NCBI GenBank assembly: GCA_900642245.1
Contig: CAAAJI010000160.1
Coordinates: 13,015-44,403, forward strand
DNA from: Fragilaria radians
Taxonomy: Eukaryota > Bacillariophyta > Fragilariophyceae > Fragilariales > Fragilariaceae
Length of the DNA: 31,389 nt
Reading direction: 5' to 3'
The position numbers and the translations under genes were made by a program. Position 1 is the first letter of the stretch. Each line of letters opens with the position of its first letter. This document shows, one piece after another, positions 19,238 through 30,254 of this stretch. Under the pieces are notes generated by a model. It did no database searches. It had not been told where the DNA came from and was given only the letters and a program-made list of their open reading frames with translations.

Positions 19238-20559
19238 GGTTACCAAAGTAATTTTTATGACATTGTATTTGATACATGTCAGTGAGGGAAAAGTCCCATG
19301 GAAATGACTAATCCTTTTTGCCTACGATTCAAATGACCAATGAAGGATTCCCATGAAATGACTTCATAAAACTTGATTTTTCCCGACACTGTTATTGAAA
19401 TACTCCGTGAAAAGCATATATGTCCTTCAAGTCGAAACGATGTCGAAGAGATAATTTTAGATAGATGGAAATGTGGAACCTCAACGACTGCACTTGATCG
19501 ATCAAAATTTAATAATGCATTGATTTTTTTATTTATATCAAGTCATGCTAATTTCTTATTATGAGAAAGCCATGACCTCCACCCATTGGGTATAAAACTG
19601 GTCTCAAAATCGTTTCCGGTAGAGCTTTTAATATTTTCGAGTCAACAAATACCCAACTTTATATACCAAATGATTATATGACCAAGTAAGGAACTTGGGG
19701 AAGGGTATTGGTGTTTATCAAGAGGATTTCTAACTTATGACTTATGACATATGCTTGTTTCTTTAAGATGAAAATGAACCGTTTTGCCTTCATCTAGGAG
19801 ACATACTACTATTCCGCAAGTTTGTTTTCCCATACATGTATTACCCTTCCTCAGCAATGACTAATAAATTGCATTGAAGATACATGCCTAACCTGTACTC
19901 CCTGCCTCATTGGGGGGGAGAAATTATCTTGTACTACCTATATCTGAAAATGTTAAAAAAAATCTCTCCGTGAAGAATGAGTGTATGATTGTCATCCATT
20001 GGTTGCTTTCTGTGTTTAAATTCTGTTGTTATCATTGCAGACCAACTATCTTCATTTGCGGCATCACCAGCAGCACTATCACCTCATCTAAACTGAAAAG
20101 GCTTGTTAGAACTCTTCTGCATCTTAACCTTTCAGATGTTGAACTCTCATTTGTTAACTTTTCATACTTAGCACATGTATGCATTCAATTCTTTTCAAAC
20201 GTCAAAGATCAAAAAGGCATACTCTGAAGTCTACAATGCTATAGCATTTCATTCTTCATAAATTGCATAATACTCACTTATATTACGCGACAATTCATCA
20301 AATAAATAAAATATATCTCCTCCCTTTCATCTCCTCATTTCATCTCTAGAAACGTTCATACTTTAAATGATAGTGCGACAAAACGTGCTTAAATCATTCT
20401 TCACAGGATCTAGACAACACGCATCGAGGATACTTTCTGTGCTTGTTTTAAATTTCTAATTCCCGAATGACAACAAAAAATCAGATTTGAAGTAAAGCAC
20501 ACATCGTTAATTACTGGAGCAACACTTCACAGCGCTTTGTTAAGTTGCTTGCTTGGACT
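19238..20559. other. Interval upstream of paralogue C
   Basis: The part next to 19238 should hold the C promoter and includes ATGACCAATGAA at 19333-19344. Beyond that I see only AT-rich sequence, short chance ORFs and a pyrimidine tract (about 20309-20346). On the minus strand the tract lies downstream of the copia relic at 20560-21642, but no LTR was recognised there. Confidence 0.5.
19333..19344 (-). promoter_or_regulatory. Promoter motif shared by paralogues B and C (C copy)
   Basis: TTCATTGGTCAT in gene orientation, 96-107 bp upstream of the start of paralogue C. It is identical to the motif at 15371-15382 upstream of B. Surrounding bases are not well conserved, which argues that it is more than residual paralogue similarity. 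Confidence 0.4.
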
Positions 20560-21642
20560 TCCCAAATTTATATTTCACCATCTTTGTTTTTCACATCATA
20601 TTTTTGCTGTGCTCTTTTTAATGTCCAATACTTCTTAGAAAATTCCTTTTCAATGAATAATCCAAGGTCTCTAAAATTTAAGATAAGAAATGCATCAGGG
20701 GAATCACTCATAGGATAGCCAAAAATCATACCATCAGTATTCCTGTTCTTCAGTTTTCCTTGGATATAATCCTAACTTGTGATCCTTCATATCTCTCTAA
20801 AGACCTTTTGACATGATTTTAACTTCAGATTATCCCCGAATAAAATTTTACAATGCCACATAATTCCCAATGCTTTCTCTGATATGCGAAAAAAATTAGG
20901 TAATCATTACAAATTCCGCCCAGAAATCATTCTTTACTCCTCCTTGTGTGTGTCACCATTTAGCACTGCCTCCTTTCTTCCGTAGAACGCCTGAAACTTC
21001 TTTTCTTCAAAATTACAGTTTTTATGATTTTTGTTACTAAAAATTCAAAATTAACTCACATACTTTTTCATCTGCATTTTCATTCACTGCTGTAACTTTC
21101 AAACCATGAAGCTATCCAATATGCGTCAATCTAGGTCACTATTTGAAATAGGAATGAGCTCCAAATAATCTTATTAAACAACTTTGGCAAGTGCCCAGAC
21201 TCTGTACGTCTAAACTTTTTCTCCTTGACTGAACTTAAATTAAACGTAAAGTCTTTCCCATCGATATTTTTACCTTTTGTCAAAACGTATTGATGTTCTT
21301 CTCTCTATCCTTATTTAATGCATATTCTTCACAAACTCCATACTATCTACACCACTTTAAACCATGCAGCTTTCTCTTTCTATCAATCCAATAAGCAAAG
21401 GCCGAATATATTGCAAAACATGTTGAAGTGTAGAATTCTTGCATCCTCTGATAAAACCATTTTGTGATGGGCAAATATTTATCCAATGGCACAGTTGCAG
21501 AGCCCTTTGCAAGGTCAAATGAGATTCCGTTGTTACGCAAATGTGATCCTTTTTTGAGCGCCTGATTTATTGTGAAAAGACTAACCCCGGAGTTAGGGTT
21601 AGGATTTTGCTTATCTTCCACAATCATAAACCCAAATTTCAT
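20560..21642 (-). mobile_element. Ty1/copia relic: pre-integrase through integrase
   Basis: Minus-strand translations in changing frames follow copia order. From 21642 to 21343 comes the pre-integrase segment (FTINQALKKG…ATVPLDK), homologous to the equivalent part of the element at 2024-4332. Near 21300 there is a zinc-finger-like CEEYALNKDREKN, then LSSVKEKKF. From about 20960 to 20560 come FWAEFVMIT and DYIQGKLKNRN…FGYP, the end of the integrase region. Multiple stops and frameshifts show it is dead. No LTRs or RT were identified. Confidence 0.7.
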
Positions 21643-22469
21643 TTACAAGCTTCCCGTTTTCAGAAGTTGCCGTAAATGCAACGTCTCTAGGGTTAAAAGA
21701 CAGGTCCCATGACAATAGAGGCAATATTTTACACTAGCGAATCAATAACCTCGCAGTTTTTACATTTTCCTTTACAAATCAGTAAGTCTCAATTTAAAGC
21801 TGTAAAGTAGGACAGGAAATCATAATTCTGGGGTTTATTTCTTCCTCCCTTGGCTAATTACCTCTAATAATTTAGGAACTTGGGAGATTTCTAGATACTG
21901 TGAAAATTTAGATGTATTATATGGATGACATATTTACGCCATGGTTTCGATACTACGTTACTTACCGGCTTGCGATGTTTGTGAGTAACAAGCTAACCCG
22001 GAAGATTTGAAAACGAACTTAAATCACTTAAATAACTTCGATTGACGTCGACGTTCTGACCGTCTGATTCCTTGTTCATATTCCAATTGGAAGTGCAAGG
22101 TCTCGAAATCTTAGCTAAATTATTTTGAGAAACGACTCAATCAATGAAGTTCAATAATTTCTGTCACTGTTCCTTCTTCGTTAATTAACAGATTAATTTC
22201 CTTGTTTTTTGTTACTGCAAAGAACAAATCTCTGAAAGGAATTTATTCATTCGCTGTTCTGAAGAAAAGAATTTATATTTAGTCGCATTGCTAAGTGAGA
22301 ATTTACGACGTTTCAGTTGAACAATTTAGATTTAACAATAAAGGTGACGTAACCACATGTACGCAAGAAATAGGTATCAAAGCTACGACGGGAGTCTTTA
22401 ACCTCTCAAAAGAAAATATCGTGAAGGTCTATTGTGCACATATTTAATTTCGATAGCAGCCTATAAGTC
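21643..22469. other. AT-rich interval without recognised genes
   Basis: Between the copia relic and the coiled-coil ORF nothing with protein or RNA-gene character was recognised. It could contain the remaining 5' part of the minus-strand copia relic, too decayed to read by eye. Confidence 0.45.
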
Positions 22470-22965
22470 ATGGCTCTTAATGATCAATCTCTTGAATCTG
22501 ATGATGCCTTGTTGCCTAAGTCGAGTCAAACAATAGATTCATCTAACACCTTTACTCTCTGTAACTTTAATGCTTTTGAGTACGCCTGTATTTCAATCAT
22601 GCACCTGAAATCAGTTTCACCATTGCCACCGCTAGGTAACTTTACGCTTGATATTCAATATCCTGATGACGAGGACGACTTGAGTGATTCGATACATCTC
22701 ACCAAAGATAGACTTCTAAGGAAAAAGCTCTTCAAATTCGATAGCCGCGATGTCGAGAAGCGTAATGACAAACTGTCTTCAGATATGGCAACGATGACTG
22801 GCAAACGAAGACATCAATGCACAAAATCTTCGCTTACAGCCCCAAAAGACACAATTAACCTTATCTCTGGCTCAAATAGCTAATGAACTGAAATATATAT
22901 GCATAAATGATGCTCGAAGGTACCTACAAAAGAGATTAAAAATTGAGTATCGAGATAATGCTTAA
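22470..22965 (+). pseudogene. Frameshifted ORF with coiled-coil-like C-terminal half, unknown function
   Basis: An ORF of 137 codons starts at ATG 22470 (MALNDQSLESDDALLPKSSQ) and contains an acidic patch (YPDDEDDLSD) and a charged helix-like stretch. Near 22805 the protein-like character passes to the next frame: from there to TAA 22963 the +1 frame reads ANEDINAQNLRLQPQKTQ, then SLAQIANELKYICINDARRY, a heptad-like helix. A one-base change would join the two halves into about 165 aa. It may be a decayed gene, a sequencing error or a piece of an unrecognised mobile element. Family not recognised. Confidence 0.4.
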
Positions 22966-23237
22966 TTAAATAACTACATCCATGAATCAGTCTCAAACTT
23001 GAATCGCAGGTAATTTCCATATTTTTTGATGTGGAAGCTTGAGGGACTATCCGGAACTACCTTGGTTTCAGTAAATCTCACCTAATCAGTACCATCCACA
23101 TTGTTGGATGAGAGTGCGAACATATAGGGTGAGAGCAAACGTTACATTTGTCAATCACTAAAGCTACTAGAATAAACCACAACTGACCACCACTTTTGCA
23201 TAATTAACATTTTTGTATGGTACATTTCCTTGATGCA

Positions 23238-24231
23238 TCAGCTCAACATTTCATTAAGATAGCCATAGTCAAAGGAGCTAGTCTTGAATATTATGATTTT
23301 ATCAAAATAGACAATGGCAACATCAAAATTGAAAAACATTTTGGACATGTAACCCTGGAAAATATCAGATGACGGCATACAACCTTGTGGTAGACGGTTA
23401 TAGGCATATCTTCCCCATGGTACTACAATTCCACATAACGTTTTGGATAAACACAATTCAAACTGGAAATATTTTTCCAGATGGCATCATGTATCAAGGG
23501 AAGATTTACTGGTTTCCTAACCAGAAATTTATTATGTTGCCGGAGGTCAGTCAAGAATTGGATGCCACCGTCTTTCTTTGGTCTGAAATGGCATGGAGCC
23601 CCTATTCAGAGTAGGCGTTTGCTTCTAACACACCAATGCAGCAAAGTGCATCAACGTCTTGTTTTGCAATAAGAATTTTATAAGCGCGTGCGCTAAAAGG
23701 ATTTGCCTTGGGTTTTCATTCAAGGTTGCCTTTGAAATTGGGTACTTTACCCAGGGTACCGTCAAATAGCGAGGAATGTTTTGGAAAAAGTTCCATTAAT
23801 GATATCTGTTGGTTCTTTGTTGGGTGTTCATAATTTGAAATCATTGATTTGTAGTTATATGATTCATAGTTGTCGGAAGTGATAGCTTTTTCCATTCTTT
23901 TTGTTGCAAATTGTACTATTCCTGGCGCTTCAGCATCTTGAGGGTCAATAAAGGATAATTCTTCTGGGGCAATTCCTCCAAGTTTATTCACTGGAGCAGA
24001 TATATCATCCCAAGACACAATATAATGCTTAAAATCAAAGATTAGGGCGAGTTTTTGGATAAAGTGAAGTCCCAGAACAATATCCTGCCAACCAATAGAA
24101 GCATCTTCAATGTAGGCATGAATTGTAACTCTGCGGCTGATATAGAAGTCTGGTAATTTTATCTCAAAAGTTGATTGCGAATCAATACGCATTGGGCCAT
24201 CAAATGACATCAATTGACGTGAATGTCGCAA
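23238..24231 (-). mobile_element. Ty3/gypsy relic: aspartic protease to reverse transcriptase
   Basis: On the minus strand 24231-23716 encodes 171 aa resembling the gypsy aspartic protease C-terminal part and its linker (DIVLGLHFIQKLALIFDFKH, then LFDGTLGKVPNFKGNLE). After frameshifts, 23650-23480 gives RT pieces (FRPKKDGGIQFLTDLRQ). From 23456 to 23238 comes the next RT part (VPWGRYAYNRLPQG… and VYFDKIIIF, where the active-site YxDD has become YFDK). The catalytic motif is therefore lost. No integrase or LTR was seen. Confidence 0.8.
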
Positions 24232-25057
24232 AATTTGTGAGATTGAGTGAATTTTTTCCAGTATCAGCTCTAGTCTTGGATACTGATGTAGGATTTAGTT
24301 TCTTTAAGGGTTTGAATTTCTGTTATCATTGCGTTTGCGTCAATGAGAAGCCGTAGTTGATGGATGGAAATGCAACCCTATACTTTGATAGGATCGTGAC
24401 GAGCAAAAGCGGATTTGTATTGAGCATCAAGTTGATTCCAATTATTGGGAATATAGGAATATAACAACTGTCTACATAAAATCTTGGGCCACTGTGGTAA
24501 GGCTACAGCCAGAATGACTGGAAAATGGTATGGATATGTTTTTACCGGTTATTTTAAGAAAGGTTAAGCCTGTTGAGTTGAAAAGGCAAGACAAAAGAAT
24601 TTGCACAAGACTGGAAGAGTGGCAGTGTAACTACAGGAGAAAGGCTTTACGTAGATATCACATATCGTCCGAAGAGCTAATGTCAACAATTCATTCTCTA
24701 CGCAGCACAGATCCTCACTATAGTAAGGCTATACCTATCAAGCTTGATTATGAAAGATGATCACCTTTTTTTAAATTTAGGATGAATGACTTTATACAGC
24801 ATAATGCTGATCTATTTTCAACATTCTATCCTGAACTATCATATTCACCTATGTGATTATAGTTTGCACTCACACGGGCCCTCTATTTAAGGCCAGCTGC
24901 ACTTGTTTGGTGATCCTATCTATCAATTTTACTCTTATATTGCTCCATTTATCTGAGTATTTGGCATCAATCATTTTCTTGATTACGGACCTCTGCATTA
25001 AGAGCCAAAATGTCACTTGATCTCGGGTAGCTTCAGGTGTTCAGTATTGCTGCTTTT
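24232..25057. other. Interval between gypsy and copia gag relics
   Basis: It contains one 76-codon ORF (24530-24760, +) of basic composition (KRQDKRICTRLEEWQCNYRR) without a recognisable family. The segment around 24885-24900 (TATTTAAGGCC) resembles a TATA-type promoter and could belong to a degraded LTR preceding the gag relic. Nothing else is identifiable. Confidence 0.4.
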
Positions 25058-25830
25058 AAGATCCAATTGAGTTATGGAAAATTGCATTTGGAATTTTGAA
25101 AGGTTTGAAGACGAAAGATTGTGAAGATAGGAATACACGCTTAACCTGGGAGACGCTCAGGAAGAAGTTTGACTCAGTATTTGCACGCTCATTAGTTAAA
25201 ACAGAAAGAATGCTCAGGGGTTGGGATAATAATGGAATAATTATTTGGAAGGCCTGCAAGTAAAATTGGAAGTTATGGGCTCAAAATTGACTGATGAGCA
25301 GTTTCTTATTCAAGTTCTGACCATTTTAACCAGTGGCTACGAGCTGCAAATAACGCTTATGGAGAGGCATATCGATGACAAGGTGAATCCACTATCCGTT
25401 GATGATCTCAAGGAAAACTTTAACTTGAGATATGAAAGGCTTTCATCAAAGTCTGAATCTATGAAGAATATGGGCAATGGTGAAGAAAAAGGCGCTGTTG
25501 ACTACACAATTCAAAGGAAAATGCCGAAACTGCGGCAAATTAGGTAACAAGTTAGCACCTTGCAGGTTCAAGATGGTCAGAGAAGACAAAAATAAAGTCA
25601 TCTGCAATTATTGTAAGAAACCATGCCATCTCAAGTCAAACTATTTCAAATTATTGAAAAAGAACCACAAACTGAAGGTGCAGTTATGTTGGAATAGGGT
25701 TTGGGATTGCTGGATCTGCAATGGATGTGGCGTTAAGCTCTATGACTTTAAATGACAAAATTGAGAGTAAATTTGGATTGACGACTCTTGCGCATAATGT
25801 CAGTACAGGAAAAGTTTAGAATGTTGATAC
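25058..25830 (+). mobile_element. Ty1/copia relic: gag with degenerate zinc knuckles and start of protease
   Basis: Plus-strand translations with frameshifts at about 25250 and 25500 follow copia gag. They read FGILKGLKTKDCEDRNTRLTW, then LRKKFDSVFARSLVKTE, then KLTDEQFLIQVLTILTSGYE and NPLSVDDLKENFNLRYERLS. Two knuckle-like motifs follow: CRNCGKLGNKLAPC, where the zinc His is Asn, and CNYCKKPCHLKSNY, where the last Cys is Tyr. Near 25770 EIWIDDSCA resembles the protease WxxDSGA site with Gly changed to Cys. The element is inactive. Confidence 0.72.
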
Positions 25831-26498
25831 AACGACAAAATAATTTTGGAGGAGCTAACGGTTGAAATAGATCCGTCATGGGATGGCTTGTGATTCTTCA
25901 AACTATTGATACTTTTGCCATATCCATCCAGGATTTGTTTCATCAAACCCGGTTGTCACGCAATCAATCAAATTCAAGAATGAGTTCAAACAAATGTGCA
26001 TTATAGCCAAATCAACAATGAATGACAATCCCAAAATGGGTGCAATCATTGAGCCTGTACACCAGACTTTAAATTACATGCTCAGACCAATAGGTATGCA
26101 AAAGGAAAATGTAGATGCAGATTACTCACTTGATTATTTCTCCGCTCTGCTTTATGGGCCACAAGAAGCTCCACACAAGCAAATACTTTCAATTTCTGTT
26201 TTTGTTGATACTCTCAAGCGCTCTGGTGGGATAAGCGCTGTGCACCACATCCAAAGAATTACTCATCAGAAAGGTCAATTAAAACTGTATTTCATTTCCG
26301 TAGAAAAGCTGTAGATGATTAATTATACCATACGTTCGTAGTTCAGTTATCCCTCACCCTATAGCTAATCCAGTATTACTAACAGTATCAACAGAACAGA
26401 ACGAATTTCAATCGCATATTTATGCGTATGCCATGAATCCCACGACTCAGCAAATGCATGCACTTGTCTCACAATTTTATCATCTGTCCTGACGAAAC
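25831..26498. other. Interval upstream of paralogue D, with an orphan ORF
   Basis: An ORF of 106 codons (25994-26314, +; MCIIAKSTMNDNPKMGAIIE…) follows the gag/protease relic. I do not recognise its family; it may be part of the same decayed element or chance. The last 150 bp before ATG 26499 would be the promoter of paralogue D. The 12-mer shared by the B and C promoters is absent here. Confidence 0.4.
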
Positions 26499-28316
26499 AT
26501 GAAATTTGCGTTGTATGCATTCCTTGCTGCATGCCTCTCTGGCGTTGATGATGTGGTAAGTGATATGGAATACATGGAATATGACACCTTGGAGGGGGGA
26601 AAGTGGAGATGAAACTGAAAAGTTGACTTAACGTACATACATTCTTTTTCCTCATTCAACATAGCGTGGACAAGTGTCTGGATACTTAAAATCCAAAGCA
26701 AGCACAACGCGAGCACGAAGCCTTACAAACCCCTGCTTGGTGTTGATTGTTGAAGTTGAGTATGAGACATCACGTAAGGTTGATGAACCTCTTGCCTGTG
26801 AGCTTCGTGGCGATAATGTCAAGGGCGCATTTTACACGATTGTTCGAGTGAAAGGTCTCACGACATCTTGGGCTAAGAAGAATAACGTCACAAGTGGTGT
26901 AACAACACTCTTTGCTAACAACTCGGTCATTGATGACCAAACAAATGAACTCATGATTCCAAAAGGTCAACCTATCGAGGTAAATAAGTTGTTGTGCTTC
27001 TAGTTGTGAATCCAAATCGAATATTAAAAGCAATATTGTGCTAACCGCATATTTTTGTTGTACTTTGGGCAATATGAAAGCTCGGAGGTGGTATTGTTGA
27101 TACCAATCCAAACGTTACACGTCATTTGACCGAACACACCTTGGGTTCCATGAAAAGGAAATTATTGTCCGGTCTTAAAACTGTTCTTGTGATTCGAGCA
27201 GTTCAAACTACAGCATCACAGGCAGTCTTGCAAAGTGACATTTTTGGTGGTTTTGGAGATAGCGTGAATCTAAATAATCAGGTTTTTCAATGCTCCCGGA
27301 AACAGCTTAAACTTGTTCCTCTTGCTACGAACTCTCTTGTTGGAACCGATGGAGTTTATACTGTTACATTGCCATCAAGCCCGGTTATTTCTGGTGCCAT
27401 CAATACTATCATTGAAACTGCCATGATCCACAGAACCATGGTTGACTTAGGAACTCCTGCAGGATCTACTCTTGGCGATCTTGCAGATTTCGTGATGGTG
27501 TGCGTTCCTCCTGGTACTGTTGGTACTATTTTTTCTCCCGGTCCTCTTTTTCTAAAGTGGAAGACATATAGCTATGTCAATCATTGGCTTTCCGTATACA
27601 ACGATAATTATTGTCGATCTGTATCGGCTCAACTTCTTTCGTTTGGTATGTATCATAGCGTCTAACCTTTCTTTGCCATGTTTCGATGCATGCTAACAGC
27701 CTTTAACTACATAGGACGAAATATTAACTTTGGTTATTCAATCAATGATCAGTCAGGAATGATGGTAAGAAGTTTGAAATGAATACAACCATTCAATAGA
27801 ATATGTCAAGACTAAAAGTGTTATTATCTGTCATCATATATGAAAAAGGGAGGTCCTGTTACACCCCTCCCATCAGGCGATGAATTTCCCAGAAAATGCT
27901 ATAATGCTCCCAAGACATATCAGGCTGGATGGTATAGTTCTTTTCACTATGACCTTAACATCAACAACATTCCATGGTATGGCCCATTATTTGGATTTGT
28001 TGATGCTTCGAGTCTTACTCCATTGATTGATAAGATGATTGTCCGAATCCCATCCTCCACCTATGATACGTACATTCACTTTAATCGCGCTTCGGGAATG
28101 AACATGCAGACAACCCAAGGTGCGAACAAAGTTTTGATCACCCAAAGGAGCAGTGGAACTGCCTACGATGATTCGTACTTAGTGGCAGAATTAACAGGTG
28201 GCATGATGCACCAGATTCCTAATTTTGATGGAACACTTAACACATTGAAAATCCAGGTCCTCGCTATCACGAACACACCTCTTCCTTCGCGTGCCTGGGT
28301 ATGGATTTATTTCTAA
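26499..28316 (+). CDS. Paralogue D: secreted M11-like pseudoprotease without stalk or cysteine module
   Basis: Spliced model of 484 aa with exons 26499-26555, 26665-26979, 27081-27645, 27715-27764 and 27849-28316, all with GT-AG introns in the phases of A-C (0,0,1,0). Signal peptide MKFALYAFLAACLSG. The N-terminal region keeps ACELRGDNVKGAFY and SWAKKNNV. Exon 3 aligns throughout with A-C. The zinc helix has become LSFGRNINFGY: L310, S311, R314 and Y320 replace H, E, H and H. Exon 4 is 18 nt shorter, but the Met-turn SGMMG remains. CYNAPKTYQAGWYSSFHYD and the beta-rich region follow, and the protein stops where the stalk begins in the others. No stops or frameshifts occur, so the gene appears maintained. 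It cannot bind zinc in the usual way; a binding, decoy or regulatory role is inference. Confidence 0.87.
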
Positions 28317-28649
28317 TAGTCTCAAAACTTTAACTGAGTACCAAAATATTGCCTTCACCTATGAAAACCAAGTATGTCATAGTTAAAGTTAAATGTTAGT
28401 CACCACCTTGCTTCATTTCCCCTTCTGTAAAGTATCTAGAACAATAGACTGATGCTGTAGTACAATTACATTAGTTAAATAGAGCTTCCTTGTGCATTAT
28501 TAACTCTGACTTCAAAAACTATTCAATGACAATAGTGTTATGGTAACAACATGGTATTTTGTATTGAAGCAGTTGACAAAGCGGGGTGAAGAGATAGTTC
28601 CAAACACGTTATGGAAGAATCTATGAAATAGCCAATGACTTGGGAATTG

Positions 28650-29010
28650 ATGATGAAACTCAATATTGGACTTTGGGCAGAATGTGCATCTACAGCATCA
28701 TTTTATGAGAACAGAATCATAAACAAGGAGAAACAACAATCGCCATTGCAAATGATATACAATGCACAGTTCAAAGCATTTAAAAATCTGAGAGCCTTTG
28801 GTGAGATGTGTTTTGTGACGCGAGAGAAACCATTCAAGGAAATTCGGAACTGTTGCTTTATTTGTTGGTTGTCCTGAAAAACATGCCAATGGTCTATACA
28901 AGATATTCAAACCTGAAAACCAAACAAATCATCAAGTCCTTAATTTGGCCTGAATTAGTTATGGAAATCGGAATTAATCCAAAAATAGCATTCAATATCA
29001 AGATGTTTCA
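28650..29010 (+). mobile_element. Ty1/copia relic: integrase C-terminal region
   Basis: The plus strand encodes GLWAECASTASFYEN and FKNLRAFGEMCFVTRE. After a frameshift near 28860 it reads MPMVYTRYSNLKTKQIIKS, the expected order at the end of copia integrase. No other domains or LTRs were recognised. It is a decayed fragment downstream of paralogue D and in the same orientation as the gag relic at 25058-25830. Confidence 0.75.
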
Positions 29011-30254
29011 AGGTATATCTGATACGTAAGCTACAGAAAAATGCCCATGATTTAGCAAAGACAAAGGATACAACTATTGATGAAGCCCAAGTCATGAAGC
29101 AAGAAAAACCTTGAAAACAAGTTTCAATTTTTGATTTTACTTTTTTCTACTTATGATTGCTTTTGTGCAATACCTGTATAACGGTAATACTATTAAAAAC
29201 ATTTACCTGCCTCTTTGTCAAGTCTGCATCTTGCTGTTCTATGAATTTCTCATGGGCAGTATAAGATTATTACACAAAAGAAATAGAGAGAAAGGAAGAA
29301 GGGAAGCTAGCGCTAAAGGGTTTTAATGATCTGAAGCCTAACGTCGGTGTCAACGTATTACGTAGGCTATACAGCTCAGTCAAGGAATACGTCTCATTGT
29401 TTTTCTATTGTTTTTGCTGCCGGAAGGATGAAAACAGGAACAAGATACAGAAAGAAACAAGCGCAATGTTGATGTCATAAGGTTTATTGCCTACAGCGTA
29501 TTTTTAAACATTCTGTAAATCAAGAGTAGTATGAATCACTTAGAATCCCCTTGAGATGCTGACGTAGCATATTATACGTTCAGAGTACACCTGTAACGAA
29601 TCCATTACTTTTGCCGGTCACCCGTTATTACGTTTGAGGTGAGGAAGATACATGCCTCACTTAAAATTTTAATACAACACAAAAATAAAATAGAAATAGC
29701 CTAAAACGTAGATGATGATTTTCTTTTGTGTCTATGTAACATAGAGCAGATTCTTCGTATGAGTACAGTGACGGAAATATTTTTCTAATGTCACCAAAGA
29801 TGGGGCAGAAACAGGTTGAAACTTATTCTTCCAGCGTTCCTTACGCCAAGCATGTAGTAACATCAACAAACATTCCTTTAGGAAGTGACAACTCTTTCAA
29901 CTAGTGACTTGAGCTTTGTCATACCAAGAACATAAAGAGAACAAATAGGTACACAGGTTAAAATGTGTTAAGAAAACGAAAGAAAAGAATTGTAAATTTG
30001 TTGAACGTAAAGAATTGTGCCTTTCAGACTTGAAACCTGTTGTGCATAACTTGATTTTTAAATTTATTTCGAAAGTAAGTCAACAAACTACGGTAACTGT
30101 TACTTGTGTAAATATTCCATTCACAGCTACTGTACTTTGTAAGATAGTAGTAACGAAACAGATGGTTTCTTCTCGAACAAGATGCGAACTCCATTTGTTC
30201 CAATGGTGAAAAAAAAACACTGGTCTCTGAACTGTACACAATTTATTGGATAGC
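29011..30254. other. Intergenic interval upstream of the flavodoxin gene
   Basis: No gene was recognised. A purine-rich tract occurs at about 29278-29306. The segment next to 30254 should contain the flavodoxin promoter and possibly a 5'-UTR intron, since a strong acceptor (TTTTCGTTTCAG) lies at 30284-30295. No tRNA or other RNA gene was found by eye. Confidence 0.5.

Noticed and set aside
29011..30254. Possible tRNA or other RNA gene
   Set aside because: No cloverleaf with A/B box sequences could be assembled by eye.
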